DNA from: Deltaproteobacteria bacterium
Lineage (GTDB): Bacteria > Myxococcota_A > UBA796 > SXON01
Assembly (NCBI GenBank): GCA_947490345.1
Contig: CANLGL010000060.1
Coordinates: 1 to 34,609, forward strand
Direction of reading: 5' to 3'
Length of the DNA stretch: 34,609 nt
How positions within the stretch are numbered: position 1 is the stretch's first letter; each line of letters opens with the position of its first letter. A program made the position numbers and the translations under genes. Below the pieces are notes generated by a model. That model made no database searches and was not told the DNA's origin. It saw only the letters and a program-made list of their open reading frames with translations. Shown here piece by piece: positions 8,053 to 15,486 of this stretch.

Positions 8053-8883
8053 TCAGCGCGGCTGCGTCGGCCGGCCTCGCCCCAGTCGGAGCCAGAGCCA
8101 CGCCAGCGTCGAAATGGCGCCCCACGCTGGACGACCACCGCTGGCGCACAGGCCAGGCTCGTCCGACGAACCATCGTTGGAGCCTGGTTCCCAAACCTCC
8201 ACGGTCCCGCAGACCTCGGCGTGCGGCTCTTGGAGCGTGCCGTCCGGATTGCGAACCATCGCCGCCACACACCACGGCGACCCGTCCGACGGCAACGCCG
8301 TCGGAGACCACGCCGCCGTCACCTGCTGCCCAGCGGAGACGATGGCGCCGCCCGCGCAGCAGACCGTCTCGCCGGGCGGCCCCTCTGCGAAGCGCACCAC
8401 GACTGGATCCTCGTTGACGCTCTCCCCGCGCAGCGAGACCTCGACGCGCCGAATGGTCCCGCCGTCATGGGGGTACACGCTGGCACCGACGTCAAGCACC
8501 GCGATCAACCCAAGGATTGGGTCGCTGAGCTCCGCACCGGTCTGAAACGTCACCACCTGCTCCGGCCCGTCCACGGCAACGTTGAGGACGTAGGGCGAAT
8601 CGGCGTCGAGTGGTTCCGAGGGTACCAACTCCAGGAACCCTCGCTGGGCTTCGCCCGTGATCTGCGCGATGCTTTCGCCGTCCGAGGGGCTGAGGGTGGC
8701 GGTCGCGAGCCAAGAGGCCGCGCACTTGTCGGCGCCAAACACCACCACCGGGAGGGCGTCGATCGGCACTCCGACCGAGCCCAGAGCCGGCCACGCAGCG
8801 GTCGTCAGGCCGCCGCCTGAACAGTTGAACTCTGTGTTGGACGAAGTGTCTGCGAGCGCGGCAGTCAACATCAGCAGCCACAT
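8053..8883 (-). CDS. Exported Ig-like protein with MYXO-CTERM-like tail
   Basis: 276 residues. The start MWLLMLTAALA is a minimal signal peptide. The mature part has beta-rich segments (for example PVVVFGADKCAASWLATATLS and YVLNVAVDGPEQVVTFQTG) typical of bacterial Ig-like surface domains, about residues 30-130 and 145-235. Several Cys residues could form disulphides. The C-terminus shows Cys-Ala-Ser-Gly-Gly, a hydrophobic stretch (AWGAISTLAWLWL) and an Arg-rich tail, which resembles the MYXO-CTERM sorting signal. It is likely cell-surface anchored. No enzyme motif was seen. Start and strand are secure because nothing else fits here; the function is unknown. Confidence 0.7.
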   Translation of the reverse strand: MWLLMLTAALADTSSNTEFNCSGGGLTTAAWPALGSVGVPIDALPVVVFGADKCAASWLATATLSPSDGESIAQITGEAQRGFLELVPSEPLDADSPYVLNVAVDGPEQVVTFQTGAELSDPILGLIAVLDVGASVYPHDGGTIRRVEVSLRGESVNEDPVVVRFAEGPPGETVCCAGGAIVSAGQQVTAAWSPTALPSDGSPWCVAAMVRNPDGTLQEPHAEVCGTVEVWEPGSNDGSSDEPGLCASGGRPAWGAISTLAWLWLRLGRGRPTQPR

Positions 8884-8904
8884 TGGTGCAGCCTACACTG
8901 CTTC

Positions 8905-9114
8905 CGGAGCCATGCCCCCCGATTTGCGACAGTAGCGGAGCCATGGGGGTTGATTTGCGACACCACAGGCGTGAGCACGCGCCATGGCCAGAGCGCGCCA
9001 CGAGCAAACGCCGAGAATTCGACGCGGCGCGGTGGCTCGAACACCGCCAGCGGGCGCATTGTCGCAAATTGGGGGGCATGACCCAGAGGGGTGTCGCATT
9101 TTCGGGGGCATGGC
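8905..9114. repeat. Cluster of four related 21-27-bp sites, two direct and two inverted
   Basis: Sites lie at 8905-8931 and 8936-8962 (direct, 31 bp apart, sharing CGGAGCCATG and GATTTGCGACA) and, inverted, at 9060-9080 and 9092-9114 (32 bp apart, starting TGTCGCA). Site 1 (8911-8931) and site 3 (9060-9080) are inverted copies with one mismatch in 21. The outermost 11 bases (8909-8919 and 9104-9114) are a perfect inverted repeat. Paired repeats at each end starting with TGT resemble IS21-family termini, but here the TGT tips face inward around a 97-bp core with no transposase. It may be an IS remnant, a small non-autonomous element, or an operator between divergent genes. Confidence 0.55.
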
Positions 9115-9266
9115 TGGCAGATGGCGGCTGACGAGACGCGACCTCGTCGTCCACAAGCGCCGGCCTCCACTCGCGACGAGGCGTGTGCTACCCTTCGCCC
9201 GCCCCGGTGTCCGGCCTCGCCGCTCCGCCGCGCCGCCAAAGCCCCCTTCCGGTTAGCTCGCCCCCC

Positions 9267-12200
9267 GTGTCCCGCTTCCTTACGGCGCTCGGTCGCGACG
9301 ATGTTCTCTCGGGTCTCGCCGGGAGCGCTGCCGCCTGGGCCCTCGCACGTGTTGCGGTGGCCGGCTCCGCCACCGTAGTGGTCGCCGACGCCCGCGCGCT
9401 CGACCGGATGCTGCGATCGCTGCGCTTTTATGCGCCGGAGCGCGAGATCCTCGCCTACCCCGCTGACGACGGCAAGCCCTGGGACGGCAACGTGCGCGAT
9501 CCGGGGTGCGCCCACGCCCGCATCCTCGCCCGCGCCAGCACCAACGCCCTGGTCGTGGCGGAGGCCTCGGCGTTGCTCCTCCAGGTCCCGCCCCTGGTCG
9601 AGCGCACCCTCGCTGCCGGCGCGCTGATCTCGCCCCAGGCGCTGCTCCGCTGGCTGGTCGCCGCCGGCTACCTCGTGGCGCCGCACGTTGCGGAGCCGGG
9701 CACCGTCGCGCTCCGGGGCGGCACGCTGGAGGTGTGGGGCCTGGGGAACGAAAGGCCGACGCGGGTCGGCTGGTTCGACGACGAGATCGAAGCCGTGCGC
9801 GGTCCGGCGCGGCTCCTGGGCGCGCGGGAAGCGCTCCTCGATGGCGACGCGGCGGAGCGGGTGGCGGCCTACGTTCACGCCGTTGCCAACGCGCGGGGGG
9901 TTGTCGGCCAGGACCGGCGGGCGCTGTTGCAGGACCTTCGGGCGGGCGTGTGGTTCGCCTCCGCCGAAGACTACCTGCCGGCCCTGGCCCCCTGCGCCCT
10001 GGTCGCCCTCCCCTCCCCCGTCTTCGCGCTGGAGCCCGAGCTGGTCGCCGCCGCCCTCCACCACTCCTTTGCCGACGCCACCCGCCGCTTCGACGCGCTC
10101 CGTCTCGAAGACCGACCACTGGTGCGCCCCGAAGAGCGCTACGCCACGCCGGAGGCGGTGCTCCAAAGCCTCGGCAACGCCCGTCCCATCAGCATGACCG
10201 GCACCGCGTGGAGCACCCAACCAGTGTCCGGCCTCCGCGTGGGGCACACCGGGGAGTTGGCCCCCGCCGTCAACGGGTTGCGCGCGTTGGCGGCGACGGG
10301 CGCCACCGTGGTGCTGGTCGCCGACGATCGCACCCGCGGAGACCGCATCCGCGCGCTCTTCGACGCCCACGGCCTGACCCTCGCGTCGGAGCCCGCGTAC
10401 CGCACTGTGGCGCTGGTCACCGGCGACCTCCCGGAGGGTTTTGTCGCGCCGGACCTCGCCTATGTGACCGCCGACGAGGTGTTCGGCGAGAAGCTCCGAG
10501 AGCGGGCCCCGAGCATGGCCACCCGCTTCCGCAAGGCCGTCGCGGGCTCGCTCGGCAGCCTCAACCGGGGCGATCTCGTGGTGCACGCCCGGCACGGCAT
10601 CGGCATCTACCGGGGGCTCTCGCGGATGCCGCTCGGCGAGAGCGCCGGCGACTTCGTGCTCATCGAATATCGCGACGCAGAGAAGCTGTACGTCCCGGTG
10701 TGGAGGCTCGACCTGCTCGCGCCCTACCGGGCCGAGGGCGAAGCAAAGCCGCGCCTGGACAAGCTCGGCGGCGGCACCTGGGAGCTGCGTCGCGCCAAGG
10801 TCAAGGACGCGGTCCTGAAGCTGGCGGCTGAGATCCTGCGCATGCACGCGCGGCGGAAGCTGGCGACCGGTCACGCCTACACCGGCGGCGGTGAGCTGTT
10901 CACCCGCTTCGAAGAAGCCTTTGCCTTCGTCGAGACCGAGGACCAGCAGGAGACCATCCGGGCGGTGCTCGACGACCTCGCCTCGGGCCAGCCGATGGAC
11001 CGCCTCGTGGTCGGCGATGTCGGCTTTGGCAAGACCGAGGTGGCGATGCGCGCGGCCTTCCGCGTGGTCCTCGACGGGCATCAAGCGCTGGTGCTCGTCC
11101 CGACGACCGTCCTCGCCTTCCAGCACTATGGCACCTTCAAGCGGCGGATGGAGGAGTTCGGCGTCCGCGTGGGCATGCTCAGCCGGTTTGTCGACGCTGC
11201 GGGTACCCGGGCGGTGAGCGAAGAGGCGGCGTCTGGAGCGGTGGACGTCCTCATCGCGACCACCGCGGCGCTCGGGCGTGGCATCCGCTTCCGCAAGCTC
11301 GGTCTGGTCGTGGTCGACGAGGAGCACCGCTTCGGCACCAAGCACAAAGAAGAGTCGCGACGGTTGGCTCAGGGGGTCCACCATCTGGCGCTCAGCGCCA
11401 CGCCGATCCCCCGCAGCCTCCACATGGCGCTGGCCGGGCTGCGCGACATGAGCCTCATCACCACGGCCCCAGACGGGCGCCGGCCCATCCACACCGAGGT
11501 CGTCCGCTTCGACGGCACCCGCATCGCCGACGAGGTCCGCGCCGAACTGAGTCGCGGTGGGCAGGTCTACTTCGTGCACAATCGCGTGCAGTCGATCGAG
11601 GGGGTGGCGCGGTGGCTCCGGAGGGAGCTTCCCGACGTCGTCATCGAGGTCGGCCACGGCCAGCAGAGCGCCGACGCGCTGGAGCGGGTGCTCGGACGCT
11701 TCGCGGGTGGCGAGGTCGATGTTCTGGTGTGCACCGCCATCATCGAGAGCGGCGTCGACCTGCCCAACGCGAACCTGATGATCATCAATCGTGCCGAGCA
11801 GTTCGGGGCGGCGCAGCTCTACCAGCTCCGCGGGCGGGTCGGGCGCAGCGACGTCGAGGCGCGCTGCCTGCTGATGGTGGGCGGCAGCGGACTCGTGCAC
11901 AAAGAGGCGCTGGTGCGGCTGCATTCGCTGCAACAGGCGACGGCGCTCGGCAGCGGTTTTGCCGTCGCCAGTCGCGACCTGGAACTACGTGGCGGCGGCG
12001 AGATCCTCGGGGACAAGCAGCACGGCCACATCGCGGCCATCGGCTTTGACGCGTACATCGCGCTGTTGGAGGAGGCCTGCGCTCAGGTCCGTGGCGACGT
12101 GATCGCGGAGGCGATCGACCCCGAGGTCGAGGTGCCCGTCCCCGCCGTGCTACCGGAGGAGTGGATCCTCGACACCGGCGAGCGCCTCGACGCCTACGGC

Positions 12201-12554
12201 CGGCTCGCCCAGGCCGCCACCGCCACCCGCGTCCGCGGCGTCTTCGCCGACCTCGAAGCGCGCTACGGGCCCGCTCCGCTCGACGCACACCACCTTCGCG
12301 AGCTGTCCGAGCTGCGCTTGTTGTGTCGCGACCTGGGCATCGTGAAGCTGGCGGTGCTCCGGGTGCGCGTCGCGATCGTGCTCCACACCCGCCACAAGCT
12401 CGATCCCATGCGGCTTCTGGAGCTGTGTACCCGCGAACCCGCTCGGTTTCGCCGGCAGGGCGAGATGGGCCTGGACATCCGCGGAACGCCCGAGGAGACC
12501 GGCGAGCCCTTCCGCTTCGCGGCGTGGGCGCTGGGTCGGTTGCGAACTCCCTAG
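9267..12554 (+). CDS. mfd: Transcription-repair coupling factor Mfd
   Basis: About 1,095 residues from GTG 9267 (VSRFLTALGRDDVL), the point where UvrB-like homology begins; the frame is open further up to 9183 but that part looks like non-coding leader. Mfd removes RNA polymerase stalled at DNA lesions and recruits UvrA. The order is: UvrB-homology module (about 1-320), RNA-polymerase-interacting CarD-like domain (about 430-490, RGDLVVHARHGIGIYRGL), the RecG-like translocase with Walker A GDVGFGKTE (about 582), DEEH box (about 683), LSATPIPR, FVHNRVQSIE and QLRGRVGRSD (about 853), and the C-terminal autoinhibitory TRCF domain (about 960-1095). Length is close to the 1,148 of E. coli. All motor motifs are intact. 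No good Shine-Dalgarno precedes the GTG. Confidence 0.95.
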   Translation: MSRFLTALGRDDVLSGLAGSAAAWALARVAVAGSATVVVADARALDRMLRSLRFYAPEREILAYPADDGKPWDGNVRDPGCAHARILARASTNALVVAEASALLLQVPPLVERTLAAGALISPQALLRWLVAAGYLVAPHVAEPGTVALRGGTLEVWGLGNERPTRVGWFDDEIEAVRGPARLLGAREALLDGDAAERVAAYVHAVANARGVVGQDRRALLQDLRAGVWFASAEDYLPALAPCALVALPSPVFALEPELVAAALHHSFADATRRFDALRLEDRPLVRPEERYATPEAVLQSLGNARPISMTGTAWSTQPVSGLRVGHTGELAPAVNGLRALAATGATVVLVADDRTRGDRIRALFDAHGLTLASEPAYRTVALVTGDLPEGFVAPDLAYVTADEVFGEKLRERAPSMATRFRKAVAGSLGSLNRGDLVVHARHGIGIYRGLSRMPLGESAGDFVLIEYRDAEKLYVPVWRLDLLAPYRAEGEAKPRLDKLGGGTWELRRAKVKDAVLKLAAEILRMHARRKLATGHAYTGGGELFTRFEEAFAFVETEDQQETIRAVLDDLASGQPMDRLVVGDVGFGKTEVAMRAAFRVVLDGHQALVLVPTTVLAFQHYGTFKRRMEEFGVRVGMLSRFVDAAGTRAVSEEAASGAVDVLIATTAALGRGIRFRKLGLVVVDEEHRFGTKHKEESRRLAQGVHHLALSATPIPRSLHMALAGLRDMSLITTAPDGRRPIHTEVVRFDGTRIADEVRAELSRGGQVYFVHNRVQSIEGVARWLRRELPDVVIEVGHGQQSADALERVLGRFAGGEVDVLVCTAIIESGVDLPNANLMIINRAEQFGAAQLYQLRGRVGRSDVEARCLLMVGGSGLVHKEALVRLHSLQQATALGSGFAVASRDLELRGGGEILGDKQHGHIAAIGFDAYIALLEEACAQVRGDVIAEAIDPEVEVPVPAVLPEEWILDTGERLDAYGRLAQAATATRVRGVFADLEARYGPAPLDAHHLRELSELRLLCRDLGIVKLAVLRVRVAIVLHTRHKLDPMRLLELCTREPARFRRQGEMGLDIRGTPEETGEPFRFAAWALGRLRTP

Positions 12555-12574
12555 ACGGGAGGTACTTGCGGCCG

Positions 12575-12997
12575 ATGCTGCGCTCTTCGCTCGCCGTCAC
12601 CGGCGCGTTCGTCGTCGGCCTCGTCGTGATGACCGTGACCCAGATGGCGAACATGGCGCTTTTCCCGCCGCCGCCGGGCTTCGACTTCAACGACCCCGAC
12701 GCCCTGGCAAAGCTGATGGCGGTCATCCCGTTGGGAGCGCTCTTGGGCGTAGAGCTCTCGTACGCCCTCGCGGGTCTGGCCGCGGGAGCCGTGGTGGCGG
12801 CGATCTCAAAGTGGAAGCCGATGGTCCTGGCCTCGATCGTGGGGGGGGCGTTCACGTTGGCGGGCTTCGCGAACCTCGCGTCGTTGCCGCACCCGCTCTG
12901 GTTCGCGGTGCTCAGCACCGCGACGTACGTGCCAGCGGCGTTGGCGGGAGTGTGGGTGGTCGGGTGGTGGCGGGGGCGGGGGGCACCGACGCCGTAG
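12575..12997 (+). CDS. Small four-helix membrane protein
   Basis: 140 residues from ATG 12575, 20 bases after mfd, with a GGGAGG about 12 bases upstream. Four hydrophobic segments are visible: about residues 4-28 (LAVTGAFVVGLVVMTVTQMANM), 46-72, 79-100 and 106-128. The second and third helices are separated by a short SKWKP loop. It resembles generic 4-TM inner-membrane proteins of unknown function. A run of eight G at 12839-12846 falls inside the reading frame and could be prone to slippage or sequencing error. It probably shares a transcript with mfd. I cannot name a family. Confidence 0.7.
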   Translation: MLRSSLAVTGAFVVGLVVMTVTQMANMALFPPPPGFDFNDPDALAKLMAVIPLGALLGVELSYALAGLAAGAVVAAISKWKPMVLASIVGGAFTLAGFANLASLPHPLWFAVLSTATYVPAALAGVWVVGWWRGRGAPTP

Positions 12998-13170
12998 CCG
13001 TCCGACGGCCGATTTCTGTTCCCCCTCTCGTTGGCGCCAGAGCCTCGGCAAGCCAGGGCCAACGGGGGGGGGGCGAGCGCAGCACGCCAACAGGCCGCCG
13101 CGGCCGCCGCAGCCGCCGCCGTGTCGCGACAGAGCCGCGGCCGCCGCGGCCGCCGCCGACGCGACCGGAA

Positions 13171-13396
13171 AAGCCGCGTATCTCCCAAAGTGACCCGCCA
13201 CTTCTCGACTTACGCGGCTTTCGCCCCGGCCGCCACGCCGGATTCGCAGCGGCAGCCACCCAAAAGCCGTGCAACTCGCCAAGTGAGGCGGTCACTTCCG
13301 CAGTTGCGCGGCAATTCCCCGCCGCCAGGACGGCTGGTGTCGCGACAGAGCCGCGTAACTCACAAAGTGACGTGCCACTTTTCGAGTTGCGCGGCT
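13171..13396. repeat. Three copies of a 48-50-bp hairpin repeat
   Basis: Copies lie at 13171-13220, 13264-13312 and 13349-13396. Each has the form AGCCGCG-T/C-A...CAAAGTGA...CACTT...TACGCGGCT, so it folds on itself: outer arms AAGCCGCGTA/TACGCGGCTT in copy 1, AGCCGCGTAACTC/GAGTTGCGCGGCT (with mismatches) in copy 3. The copies differ in sequence but keep the pairing. Spacing between copies is about 85-93 bp. They could be REP-like elements or repeated operators for the sigma gene downstream. Confidence 0.6.
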
Positions 13397-13400
13397 ATTC

Positions 13401-13478
13401 GCGGGGCGCCGGCGCCGCGCCCACGCCCACGCCCCCGCCGCCGACGCGGGGCGCCGGCGCCGCGCCCACGCCCACGCC
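13401..13478. repeat. Tandem duplication of a 33-bp GC-only motif, period 45
   Basis: The 33 bases at 13401-13433 (beginning GCGGGGCGCCGGCGCCGCGC) recur exactly at 13446-13478. The motif includes the self-complementary GGCGCCGGCGCC and a short CCCACG doublet. It is probably a replication-slippage product; no function is evident. Confidence 0.6.
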
Positions 13479-13500
13479 GCCGCGACGATTCCCACTCCCC

Positions 13501-13525
13501 GAAACTTTCCGCCGCCACCGGCGTA
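13501..13525 (+). promoter_or_regulatory. Possible ECF-type promoter of the sigma factor gene
   Basis: GAAACTT at 13501-13507 and CGTA at 13522-13525 are separated by about 16 bases, similar to the GGAACTT...CGTA layout many ECF sigma factors recognise at their own promoters. The ATG follows 15 bases later. This is a by-eye match only. Confidence 0.3.
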
Positions 13526-13539
13526 AAGGGGTGCACCCC

Positions 13540-14748
13540 ATGCCCGTCGACCGCACCGCCGACGCTGCGATGTCCCGCTATTCCCGGGGCGAGGACGCCG
13601 CCTTTGGTGAGGTGTATGACGCGCTCTCCCCGCGGCTCTTCGCGTACCTGATGCGCCGAACTGGCGACCGTTCACTCACCGAGGACCTCGTTCAGCAGAC
13701 CTTCCTGCGAATCCACCTCAACCGCGGCCGCTTTCACGACGGCGCCGAGGTGTTGCCGTGGGCGTACGCAATCGCGCACCGCTTGCTGGTCGATTCGTGG
13801 CGCCGCCGCGGTCGAACTTCACCTCCCGCGGCCGACGAAACCGAGCCCCGCCCCGACGAGGTGTTGGAGGCCCGGGCCATCGCCAGGCGCATCGATCAGG
13901 AGCTGGATCGGATGCCCGAGAAGCAGCGCTGTGCTTTCGAATTGCTCAAGTTGGAGGGCCTCTCCCTCCGTGAGGCGGCGGACAGCCTCGGCATCACGGT
14001 CACCGCGGTGAAGTTGCGCGCCCACCGGGCCTACGCCGCCCTTCGTCACGTCCTCGGCGATACCGCCAACCTTGGAGGTCATGAACCCGAACCAGCCGGA
14101 TCCGCAGCCCTCGGCCGATCTGCGCGCCCGCGTCCTTCAGTCGGTCCGCGCGAACCCGGCGCCGACACGCGGGCAAACATTGTGGCGGAACTTCCTGCTC
14201 GGCGTCGTCGGCGGAGGCGCACTCCTCAGCGTGTTCGCGTGGGCGAATGGCGTCCGGCAGGAGGCGCGAGCAGACGCGCTCGTGGTGGGCACGTCGGTAG
14301 GGGCCGCCATGATCGCGATCGGCGCGGCCGCGCTGATCGTGGGTCGTGGCCGCTCCGCAGTCGGCCGGCCCGCGTCGGTGCGACTCGCGGCGGCGGTCGG
14401 GCTCCCCGTCGCCCTCCTCCTGTGGAAGGTTGGGTTCACCGCCCAATTCGCGGGCATGGCCGATCGCTGGCCGGACCGGCCGGGCCTCAAATGTCTGGCG
14501 CTCGGCATCGCGATGGCGCTCGGCCCGTTCAGTGCGCTGGTGTGGATGCTGCGGAATACCGAGCCGAACCACCCGCGGCTCATGGGGAGCGCGCTTGGCG
14601 TCATTGCCGCCGGCGTAGCTTGGGTGTTCACGGACCTGTGGTGCCCGGTGGCCTATTTGCCCCATCTCATGCTCGGCCACGTTCTCCCGATCGTGATCCT
14701 CGCGGGCCTCGGGGCGGCCATCGGACGTTGGCTGCTCGGATTTCGTAG
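13540..14748 (+). CDS. ECF-type RNA polymerase sigma factor (reading frame runs on past its domain end)
   Basis: From ATG 13540 the first 175 or so residues are a complete ECF sigma factor: region 2 (about 22-90, AFGEVYDALSPRLFAYLMRR and EDLVQQTFLRIH) and region 4 (about 115-172, LDRMPEKQRCAFELL and the helix-turn-helix LSLREAADSLGITVTAVKLR). Such proteins normally stop here. Instead this frame stays open for another 220 codons, across the anti-sigma gene in a different frame, to a TAG at 14746. The run-on part is Arg/Pro/Ala-rich and looks meaningless. A TGA overlapping the anti-sigma ATG (ATGA at 14081-14084) exists in the third frame, which suggests a one-base indel near 14040-14080, real or from sequencing. 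The functional product probably ends near 14084. Confidence 0.75.
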   Translation: MPVDRTADAAMSRYSRGEDAAFGEVYDALSPRLFAYLMRRTGDRSLTEDLVQQTFLRIHLNRGRFHDGAEVLPWAYAIAHRLLVDSWRRRGRTSPPAADETEPRPDEVLEARAIARRIDQELDRMPEKQRCAFELLKLEGLSLREAADSLGITVTAVKLRAHRAYAALRHVLGDTANLGGHEPEPAGSAALGRSARPRPSVGPREPGADTRANIVAELPARRRRRRRTPQRVRVGEWRPAGGASRRARGGHVGRGRHDRDRRGRADRGSWPLRSRPARVGATRGGGRAPRRPPPVEGWVHRPIRGHGRSLAGPAGPQMSGARHRDGARPVQCAGVDAAEYRAEPPAAHGERAWRHCRRRSLGVHGPVVPGGLFAPSHARPRSPDRDPRGPRGGHRTLAARIS

Positions 14749-14755
14749 CCGTTGA
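14081..14755 (+). CDS. NrsF (DUF1109)-type anti-sigma factor
   Basis: 224 residues from ATG 14081; GGAGG stands just 2 bases before it, which is unusually close, and a TTG at 14072 is an alternative. After a short cytoplasmic head (MNPNQPDPQPSADLRARVLQ) there are six transmembrane helices, about residues 34-55, 66-88, 97-118, 137-156, 167-188 and 197-220. This head-plus-six-helix plan, directly behind an ECF sigma gene, matches the NrsF/DUF1109 family, whose members hold their sigma factor at the inner membrane until a signal releases it. The family call rests on topology and context. The signal is unknown. Confidence 0.75.
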   Translation: MNPNQPDPQPSADLRARVLQSVRANPAPTRGQTLWRNFLLGVVGGGALLSVFAWANGVRQEARADALVVGTSVGAAMIAIGAAALIVGRGRSAVGRPASVRLAAAVGLPVALLLWKVGFTAQFAGMADRWPDRPGLKCLALGIAMALGPFSALVWMLRNTEPNHPRLMGSALGVIAAGVAWVFTDLWCPVAYLPHLMLGHVLPIVILAGLGAAIGRWLLGFRSR

Positions 14756-14898
14756 GTCGCCCATGGCGCGGGGCGCGCATCCCAGACGCAGGTAGGGGGA
14801 GAGCGCGGCGAGCGTCCTCCCGCCAACTTTTCCGATTAGAATTCTGCGAAACCACTTCGAGGGGTGTGCGTAAGAAGGGTTTCCCCCCTGGAGTGACC

Positions 14899-15450
14899 AT
14901 GTTCTTCCTCGCAATTCTCGCGTGCGCCCCCGATCTGCAATGTCCGGTCGGGTTTGTGGAAGCTGACGACACGGCGTCCCGCGCCCAGTGTGTCTTCGAC
15001 GAAGCCTCCATCCTGGCGCTGGTGCGCACCTTCGACGACGGCGAACTCATCAAGGTCAACGCCGAACCCTACATGCCGCCCCTGTCCGCAACCCCGATTC
15101 GCCGCAACACGTGGGTTTCCCCCGTGGCGGTCGAGTGCGCCGAGGATCTCACCGCTCCTGAGTTGTTCCTGAGCATCGATCAGGATGACTGGAGCCACGA
15201 CCTGGACCACGATTTTCCTGTTGGGACAGTGATCATTCACGAAGCAGTGGACGGCGAGGAGGCCCACGGAGTGGAGGTCAAGCGCAGCGACTACGAGGAC
15301 GACCTGGGCCGCGATTGGTGGCTACGAATGGTCACGAGCAACGGCGTGATCGAGGAGCCGGCCCAATACGGGCAAGCCTGCTCGAGCTGTCACAACGAAT
15401 CAACCCGTCCGTCGGAGGGATTGTGGGGCGTACCCGAGTTCGCGAAGTAA
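14899..15450 (+). CDS. Cytochrome P460-like haem lipoprotein
   Basis: 183 residues from ATG 14899, with GGAG five bases upstream. The start MFFLAILAC is a very short lipoprotein signal, with Cys9 as the likely lipidated residue. The C-terminal half fits the cytochrome P460 pattern: FPVGTVIIHE, then VEVKRSDYEDDLGRDWWLR, and a late haem-binding CSSCH (Cys161, Cys164, His165) followed by about 18 residues. In P460 proteins the haem is bound by such a late CxxCH and is crosslinked to a Lys; Lys128 in VEVKR is a candidate. Partial oxidation of hydroxylamine or NO chemistry is known for the family, but many members are of unknown use. The CxxCH is certain, the family call moderate. Confidence 0.65.
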   Translation: MFFLAILACAPDLQCPVGFVEADDTASRAQCVFDEASILALVRTFDDGELIKVNAEPYMPPLSATPIRRNTWVSPVAVECAEDLTAPELFLSIDQDDWSHDLDHDFPVGTVIIHEAVDGEEAHGVEVKRSDYEDDLGRDWWLRMVTSNGVIEEPAQYGQACSSCHNESTRPSEGLWGVPEFAK

Positions 15451-15486
15451 GCAGCGATAGTCCGGCAACTCGACAGCGATCGCCGT

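Larger units (their letters stand above)
12998..13539. other. Long non-coding, repeat-rich region upstream of the sigma factor
   Basis: More than 500 bases without a believable gene. It contains a run of ten G at 13064-13073, GCCGCC-rich low-complexity sequence (13093-13160), two copies of GTGTCGCGACAGAGCCGCG (13121-13139 and 13338-13356), three hairpin repeats (13171-13396), a tandem repeat (13401-13478) and a possible sigma-factor promoter (13501-13525). Open frames across it are Pro/Arg/Ala-rich and look like chance frames. Confidence 0.6.

Noticed and set aside
8871..11933. A 1,020-codon open frame on the minus strand opposite mfd
   Set aside because: It is antisense to the complete, motif-rich mfd gene, is Arg/Ala/Gly-rich and has no domain; long antisense frames are common in such GC-rich DNA.
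13171..13396. Three regularly spaced repeats as a possible CRISPR array
   Set aside because: The repeats are themselves long palindromes, diverge from each other, and spacers are of unequal length; no cas genes are present.
12811..13539. Upstream extension of the sigma factor frame by 243 codons
   Set aside because: It runs out of frame through the end of the membrane protein gene and then over low-complexity hairpin DNA; sigma homology and a proper ATG start at 13540.
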